Assembly (NCBI GenBank): GCA_937924555.1
Contig: CALDSN010000183.1
Location: 1-10,866, forward strand
Source: an uncultured bacterium
GTDB lineage: Bacteria > Cloacimonadota > Cloacimonadia > Cloacimonadales > Cloacimonadaceae
DNA: 10,866 bases
Direction of reading: 5' to 3'
Part shown: positions 6,392 through 10,866 of the stretch, piece after piece
Layout of the letters: the number at the start of each line of letters is the position of its first letter
How positions within the stretch are numbered: the first letter of the stretch is position 1
Program-made: the position numbers and the translations under genes
Notes under the pieces: generated by a model
Databases searched by the model: none
The model's input: the letters and a program-made list of their open reading frames with translations, nothing else
What the model was told of the DNA's origin: nothing

Positions 6392-8644
6392 ATGCCCCCC
6401 GCCAAGAAACGCACACAGCCCAAAAAGAAAGCAGGAAGCATGAGCCTACTGCAGAAAAGATTGATAAGCGGTGCGATAAGCATCCTCAGTGTGTTGGTTA
6501 TCCTCGCCCTTGTTATGGGCTATAACTCTATCAAGAATGATCTTGATACCCTTCGCGAGGGGGGAAGTGTCTTTAGCTGGTTCAGCCAGAGCGGAAGCGA
6601 GACAAGCAATCCGGTTGGGGTTTTTGGGATTGTATTCGGTTACACGTTCATATACTTATTTGGCTATTGGTTTTCGCTTATCGGATTCATCATCATTGCC
6701 ACGGTATCGTTTCAATACTTCTTGGCACCCGAACTGGACAGAAGCAGGCAAAAGGGCTATTTGTTACTGATTGTGTTGTTCTTCCTGCAAGTGCTGCTGT
6801 GCTCCGGGCAGGATACATATTTGCACAGTGTTATTCCCATGTTCATCTATCGCCTTTTCGCTGCCATATTCTCAGGGGTTGGGGCAAAGATTATTCTGAT
6901 AAGCGGGATGGTGCTTAGCCTTGTGCTAATAATAGAGTATGACAGACTTAAGAGCTGGATATTGTTTGCCATTGAGGACTTCCAACGGAAGCATGAAGAA
7001 AAAGAGTCTAAGCCCACAAAGCCTACCATAAACAGTGATCCCGAACCAAAGCAGATGCAAACTGAGCCAATTCAGCCGGTTATTCAGAATCATGCCCAGC
7101 AAGTAACTCCCTACGAACCAGAAGAGCCAGAACCAAAGAGACAAAAAGCCGAGAGCCGTAAGAAGCCTATTGTCTCCGAGGAGGATGATGAGGATGATAA
7201 CCGGGAGTATGTGATGCCTTCCATCTCAGACTTTCTGGAAAGCCCGGTTAAGCTATCTGATAGAGACCGCAAAGAGATAGAGAATCAGATTTTAGGTACC
7301 AGCCAGATTTTGAAGAATAAACTCGCGGAGTTTGGCATTGAAGCAGAAGTTCGCAATGTGAATATCGGGCCTATCATTACTCAATATGAATTGGAGCCGG
7401 CGAAAGGCATCAAAGTAAGTAAGTTCTCGTCCCTTGCCGATGATCTTGCCTTGGCAATAAAAGCCAAAGCCATCCGTGTACAAGCTCCCATCCCGGGCAG
7501 AGGGCTGATCGGCATAGAAATTCCCAACCTCGCCAGAGACATGATTTATCTAAGGGATTTGTTGCTCTCGGAGGAGATGCGAGGGATGCAATCCAAGCTG
7601 GCTTTCGGTTTGGGTAAGGATATTGCCGGTAAACCTCTGGTAGCGGACTTGACGAAGATGCCTCACCTGCTGATTGCCGGTGCCACGGGTAGCGGAAAAA
7701 GCGTGTGTATCAATACCATTATCATGAGTCTCATCATGCGTAGCAGACCAGATGAACTGCGCTTGATTTTAATAGACCCCAAGCGGGTGGAACTTGCAGG
7801 TTACAATGATCTTCCCCATCTTATCGGGGAAGTGGTAACTGATCCAGACACTGCTTTAGAGACCATGTATTGGGCAGTGAAAGAGATGGAACGCCGTTAT
7901 GAGCTGTTGCAAGAGGCGAAAGTTAGAGACATCATAGGTTATAACGATAAGAGCAAAGAAGGCGAGGATCTGGAGAAGTTACCGTATCTGGTGATTATCG
8001 TGGATGAGTTTGCCGATTTGATTATGACCAGTGGTAAGGATATTGAGCTTCCCATTACGCGTTTGGCACAGATGGCTCGGGCAGTGGGCATTCACCTCAT
8101 CCTTGCCACGCAGAGACCTTCCATAAAAGTGATTACCGGTATCATCAAGGCAAACTTCCCTGCGCGTATTGCTTTCCAAGTTTCTTCCCGGGTAGATTCA
8201 CGGGTTATCTTGGATATGATTGGAGCAGAGAGGCTCTTGGGTAATGGCGATATGCTATTTTTACCTCCCGGGAAAGCCATGCCCGAACGTATTCACGGTG
8301 CTTATGTATCTGACCATGAGATTGCCCGCACCTGCGACTTTCTTGCCATGCAGCCAAAACCCAAACAAGATTTCAGCCTAAAGGTGGAAACGCAAAGCGA
8401 GATGGGATTCTTTGATTATGATGACGACCTGTTCCCTGAAGCTGCGAAAGTGATTGTTTCCTCCGGTACAGCCTCTGTTTCCATGTTGCAAAGGCACTTC
8501 AAGATTGGTTATGCCAGGGCAGGACGCTTGATAGACCTTTTGGAGAGAGCAAGGGTTATTGGTCCTCATTTGGGATCGAAATCCCGCGATGTTATTGCCA
8601 CACGTGAAGACCTCATCCGTATAGGAGTTATGAACGATGAATAA
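6392..8644 (+). CDS. ftsK: DNA translocase FtsK
   Basis: FtsK is a septal double-stranded DNA pump that moves chromosome ends apart and activates XerCD recombination at dif. The protein has 750 residues, like the short FtsK/SpoIIIE form. A basic N-terminus (1-23) precedes a membrane region with about four or five hydrophobic segments (roughly 26-43, 75-110, 121-138, 147-182). A charged, Pro/Glu-rich linker (about 200-275) follows, then the motor: alpha subdomain (about 285-380), Walker A GATGSGKS (430-437), Walker B LVIIVDEFADL (533-543) and the LATQRPS segment (571-577). A C-terminal winged-helix gamma domain (about 678-740) would read KOPS-type polarity sites. It starts 12 nt after the preceding gene with AAGG upstream, and ends overlapping lolA by 8 nt. 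It appears intact. Confidence 0.97.
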   Translation: MPPAKKRTQPKKKAGSMSLLQKRLISGAISILSVLVILALVMGYNSIKNDLDTLREGGSVFSWFSQSGSETSNPVGVFGIVFGYTFIYLFGYWFSLIGFIIIATVSFQYFLAPELDRSRQKGYLLLIVLFFLQVLLCSGQDTYLHSVIPMFIYRLFAAIFSGVGAKIILISGMVLSLVLIIEYDRLKSWILFAIEDFQRKHEEKESKPTKPTINSDPEPKQMQTEPIQPVIQNHAQQVTPYEPEEPEPKRQKAESRKKPIVSEEDDEDDNREYVMPSISDFLESPVKLSDRDRKEIENQILGTSQILKNKLAEFGIEAEVRNVNIGPIITQYELEPAKGIKVSKFSSLADDLALAIKAKAIRVQAPIPGRGLIGIEIPNLARDMIYLRDLLLSEEMRGMQSKLAFGLGKDIAGKPLVADLTKMPHLLIAGATGSGKSVCINTIIMSLIMRSRPDELRLILIDPKRVELAGYNDLPHLIGEVVTDPDTALETMYWAVKEMERRYELLQEAKVRDIIGYNDKSKEGEDLEKLPYLVIIVDEFADLIMTSGKDIELPITRLAQMARAVGIHLILATQRPSIKVITGIIKANFPARIAFQVSSRVDSRVILDMIGAERLLGNGDMLFLPPGKAMPERIHGAYVSDHEIARTCDFLAMQPKPKQDFSLKVETQSEMGFFDYDDDLFPEAAKVIVSSGTASVSMLQRHFKIGYARAGRLIDLLERARVIGPHLGSKSRDVIATREDLIRIGVMNDE

Positions 8645-9260
8645 GAAGTATATATACGCCTGCCTCCTGCTAATTGTGGCAACTTGCAGTGCATTTGCAA
8701 TAACAGCAGATGCCCTGTACCAGAGGATAAGCACCACATACAGTGGACTGAGCAGTTTTCAGGCAAGCGTGAAGCAAACAAACTATTTTGCCCAGATTAA
8801 GAAAAGCATAACCTATCAGGGTAACATCTACTTCACCAAAGGTAAGATGGTTATCAAGTTCGAAAAACCAAACATTCAACGTCTCAGCATCTCCGGAGGA
8901 ACAGTGGATTTATATGATGCCCAGTCCAAAACAGTGTTGAGGTCTCGCATGCGTCCTGAGTTCGGTAAAATGAATCCCGTGGAAATACTGCAGGTATTCT
9001 GGAAGAAATCAACGGTTCGAATACTCAGCACAAAAGGTAACTTCACTGAAGTAAGCCTGAAACCTTTCGACGATCCCATGATAACCGGATTAACAGCTAC
9101 TATAAACAACAAAACCGGTATCATCCAAACCCTTGGATATTCCGATGCAAGCTCAAATAAGGTAAGCTATTCTTTCTCCGGTATCAAAACTAATTCCGGC
9201 ATTCCTGCCGCAGTATGGAAATTTACCTATCCCAAGGGGGTACAGGTGGTGGAACAATGA
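8637..9260 (+). CDS. lolA: LolA-like periplasmic lipoprotein carrier
   Basis: LolA takes lipoproteins released from the inner membrane by the Lol ABC transporter and carries them across the periplasm to the outer membrane. The 207-residue product has a Sec signal peptide with likely cleavage after Ala21 (CSAFA before ITADA). The mature N-terminus (ADALYQRISTTYSGLSSFQASVKQ) and the KMVIKFEKPNIQRLSISGGTVDLYD segment match the LolA half-barrel fold, where a hydrophobic cavity holds the acyl chains. AGGAG at 8623-8627 lies 9 nt before ATG 8637, inside the end of ftsK (8-nt overlap). Its stop overlaps the next start as ATGA. Placement in the same unit as LptE fits an outer-membrane assembly theme. 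LolA-fold relatives with other roles cannot be excluded. Confidence 0.85.
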   Translation: MNKKYIYACLLLIVATCSAFAITADALYQRISTTYSGLSSFQASVKQTNYFAQIKKSITYQGNIYFTKGKMVIKFEKPNIQRLSISGGTVDLYDAQSKTVLRSRMRPEFGKMNPVEILQVFWKKSTVRILSTKGNFTEVSLKPFDDPMITGLTATINNKTGIIQTLGYSDASSNKVSYSFSGIKTNSGIPAAVWKFTYPKGVQVVEQ

Positions 9261-10312
9261 TAGCATTAATTATGGCAGGGGGCTCCGGCACCAGATTCTG
9301 GCCACAGAGCCGCAAAGATTTTCCCAAGCAGTTTATCAACGTCATGGGTGCAACTTCCATGTTGCAGAAAACTGTGGAGCGCTTGCTTCCCAAAATCTGC
9401 ATGCACGATATCCATATCGTTACTGCTGCCAACCAAGTTGAATTGGTGCAGAAGCAACTCCCACGCCTCCCTCAACAGAATATCATCATAGAGCCATTCG
9501 GGATGAACACTGCTCCCTGCATTGCCCTCAGCGTGGAATATTTGAAAGATCGTTATGCCGATAATGAGATAATGCTTGTGCTTCCTGCGGATCATGTTAT
9601 CCGCAATATGTCTGCGTTTTTAAATAGTCTCATTCCTGCCGAGCAAGAAGCCCGCATGGGACGGCTCATGACCTTTGGGATTATCCCGGAATATCCAGCC
9701 ACAGGCTATGGCTACATCGAGGCAGGGAAACCAATATCTCCCGGTGTTTTGGAAGTTACCCGCTTCAAGGAAAAGCCTGATTTGGCTACTGCCGAGCAGT
9801 TCTTGCAGAGCGGAGGGTTCTTTTGGAATAGCGGCATGTTCTGTTGGAGCATCGGGGCAATATACGATGCCTTCCAAGCTTTGCAACCTGAAATACCTGC
9901 CCTATGTGCACAAATCTCCGAACTCTGGAACTTCCATGGCATGGATGCGGATATATCTCAACTCTATTCGCAAATGCCCCGTTTACCCATAGATATCGCG
10001 ATAATGGAAAAAGCCAAACTCCGTGGGGTTATCCCTGTAGATTATGGCTGGAGTGATGTTGGAAGCTGGAAAGCGTTGGCAGACATCTCTCTCAGTGACC
10101 CTGACGGAAACCATTTTGCGGGTCCCGGCAAAGCTTTTGACGCTAAGAATAACTACATCCAAACTCAAAAATTCACCGCAATCATCGGTCTGGACGACAT
10201 CTGCCTGGTGGAAACCCCAGATGCCATTTTGGTTTGCTCGAAGGACAAATCCGAAGAGGTTAAGAAAGTGGTGGATTATCTGAATAACAAAGGAGACAGC
10301 TCTTTAACATGA
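9257..10312 (+). CDS. manC: Mannose-1-phosphate guanylyltransferase
   Basis: It makes GDP-mannose from mannose-1-phosphate and GTP, supplying mannose-derived sugars for LPS, capsule or glycans. The 351-residue product is the short, single-function form without the C-terminal phosphomannose isomerase domain. Signatures are MAGGSGTRFWPQSRKDFPKQF (6-26, split as the GTP-binding loop GGSGTRFWP plus FPKQF), LPADHVI (109-115) with metal-binding Asp112, ATGYGYIE (148-155), RFKEKPD (169-175), FWNSGMF (189-195) and DYGWSDVGSW (262-271), all characteristic of GDP-mannose pyrophosphorylases. An in-frame ATG at 9215 is rejected because it lies 46 nt inside lolA and would add residues before the normal N-terminal strand. 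ATG 9257 gives the usual MIALIMAGG start with AGGTGGTGG upstream and an ATGA overlap with lolA. Confidence 0.94.
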   Translation: MIALIMAGGSGTRFWPQSRKDFPKQFINVMGATSMLQKTVERLLPKICMHDIHIVTAANQVELVQKQLPRLPQQNIIIEPFGMNTAPCIALSVEYLKDRYADNEIMLVLPADHVIRNMSAFLNSLIPAEQEARMGRLMTFGIIPEYPATGYGYIEAGKPISPGVLEVTRFKEKPDLATAEQFLQSGGFFWNSGMFCWSIGAIYDAFQALQPEIPALCAQISELWNFHGMDADISQLYSQMPRLPIDIAIMEKAKLRGVIPVDYGWSDVGSWKALADISLSDPDGNHFAGPGKAFDAKNNYIQTQKFTAIIGLDDICLVETPDAILVCSKDKSEEVKKVVDYLNNKGDSSLT

Positions 10313-10845
10313 AGAAGATATTGATCATCACCCTTCTGCTTCTTAGTACTTTGGTTGTTTTGGCAGCCGTGGCAAGCTACCAAGACATTGTAAAATCCGA
10401 TGTGTCCACCTATAGTGGTACGTTCAAAATGGATAAAGACCGTACTTATTTGCTTGAGGGTAAAACCCAACGCCAGTTGCTGCTTGCCCCGCAACCCGCC
10501 TTGGATAGCCTTGGGATAAAGCTCAGTCCTCAAGATTCACTTGTCGTTACCGGAGTTCTCAGCCAAGCTGCTATCTTGGTTACAAGCATAAAACACAAAG
10601 GTAAGCAATATACCCTCCGTGGGGGTGAACAGTGCACCAATAACTATGACGAGCTTTCTTCTGTGGAAGTAAACCCAGCAAAGTGCATTGGCTGTAAGCT
10701 ATGTGTATCCAATTGCCCCGTGGGAGCCATCACTATGGTGAACGGTAAAGCTTTTATCGACAGTGCAAAGTGTGTATCCTGCGGTATCTGCATGGATGGC
10801 AATGGCAAGTTCCGCGGCTGTCCTGTGCGAGCCATCGGCAAATAA
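10309..10845 (+). CDS. Exported or membrane-anchored two-cluster ferredoxin-like protein
   Basis: The specific family is not recognised. The 178-residue product has an N-terminal hydrophobic segment (MKK then about 4-23) that reads as a Sec signal or anchor, with no twin-arginine motif. A beta-rich domain of unknown type follows (about 34-105, alternating SGTFKMDKDRTYLLEG and TGVLSQAAILVTSIKHKGKQYTL patterns), then a ferredoxin domain (about 118-178). Motif 1 is C126-x2-C129-x2-C132-x3-C136-P, a standard [4Fe-4S] pattern. Motif 2 is C155-x2-C158-x2-C161-x9-C171-P, where the usual gap is 3. An extra Cys109 precedes the domain. It probably carries electrons in or at the membrane. The start overlaps the manC stop as ATGA; AGGAG (10291-10295) is 13 nt upstream, rather far, so coupling is likely. 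Confidence 0.85.
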   Translation: MKKILIITLLLLSTLVVLAAVASYQDIVKSDVSTYSGTFKMDKDRTYLLEGKTQRQLLLAPQPALDSLGIKLSPQDSLVVTGVLSQAAILVTSIKHKGKQYTLRGGEQCTNNYDELSSVEVNPAKCIGCKLCVSNCPVGAITMVNGKAFIDSAKCVSCGICMDGNGKFRGCPVRAIGK

Positions 10846-10849
10846 ACAG

Positions 10850-10866
10850 AGATCGGAAGAGCGTCG
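10850..10866 (+). other. Illumina TruSeq adapter remnant (not genomic)
   Basis: The last 17 bases, AGATCGGAAGAGCGTCG, are identical to the start of the reverse complement of the Illumina TruSeq universal adapter. They begin 5 nt after the final stop codon. They mark untrimmed library sequence at the contig end, so genomic sequence stops at about 10849 and nothing should be inferred from these bases. Confidence 0.97.

Noticed and set aside
9215..9256. Upstream ATG for mannose-1-phosphate guanylyltransferase
   Set aside because: It lies inside lolA and adds 14 residues before the first strand of the nucleotidyltransferase fold; ATG 9257 has a good ribosome-binding site.
1..10866. CRISPR array, tRNA, rRNA, insertion sequence or defence genes
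   Set aside because: No spaced direct repeats, cloverleaf, transposase or known defence motifs were seen on reading both strands; the window is ordinary core chromosome.

Overview
The window looks like bacterial chromosome from a diderm (Gram-negative-type) anaerobe. It encodes LptE and LolA, which only make sense with an outer membrane, and a Sec-exported ferredoxin. The gene set and protein style, in particular a small HTH plus PTS-EIIA-like fusion and a divergent YchF-type NTPase, suggest Cloacimonadota or a neighbouring FCB-type lineage. That placement is an inference from family resemblance; no rRNA or other phylogenetic marker was compared. The window is almost fully coding, with no insertion sequence, CRISPR array, tRNA or rRNA. 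The last 17 bases are an Illumina adapter remnant, so the piece is an assembled contig and its right edge is artificial.

Left region (1-2831): a 55-nt imperfect palindrome lies exactly at the contig edge. It is followed by about 100 nt with no recognisable gene and then the control region of clpB. The control region contains a perfect 9-N9-9 inverted repeat (162-188) that differs from the classical CIRCE/HrcA operator by one base per arm, with symmetry kept. Next come a consensus -35 box (TTGACA, 195-200), a weak -10 and a strong Shine-Dalgarno. ClpB (862 aa) is complete, with both AAA+ modules and the middle domain.

Middle region (2828-3953, minus strand): a two-gene unit reading toward clpB. 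It encodes an excisionase-type HTH plus PTS EIIA-like protein and PurE (N5-CAIR mutase), one nucleotide apart. The clpB and purE stop codons overlap by 4 bp inside a hairpin (2812-2847) that probably terminates transcription in both directions.

Right region (4050-10845, plus strand): seven tightly packed genes, probably one operon. They encode an LptE-like lipoprotein, an RluB-type 23S rRNA pseudouridine synthase, a divergent YchF/DUF933 NTPase, FtsK, a LolA-like lipoprotein carrier, mannose-1-phosphate guanylyltransferase, and an exported two-cluster ferredoxin-like protein. Five of the six junctions overlap (59, 38, 8, 4 and 4 nt) and the sixth is a 12-nt gap, which suggests translational coupling. 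The shared theme is envelope construction (LPS transport, lipoprotein transport, sugar-nucleotide supply) mixed with ribosome modification and chromosome segregation.

No complete new defence or mobile system was found. The most interesting items are the symmetric CIRCE variant, the hairpin shared by two coding ends, the long in-operon overlaps, the divergent YchF switch region, and the Sec-exported ferredoxin with a stretched second motif.
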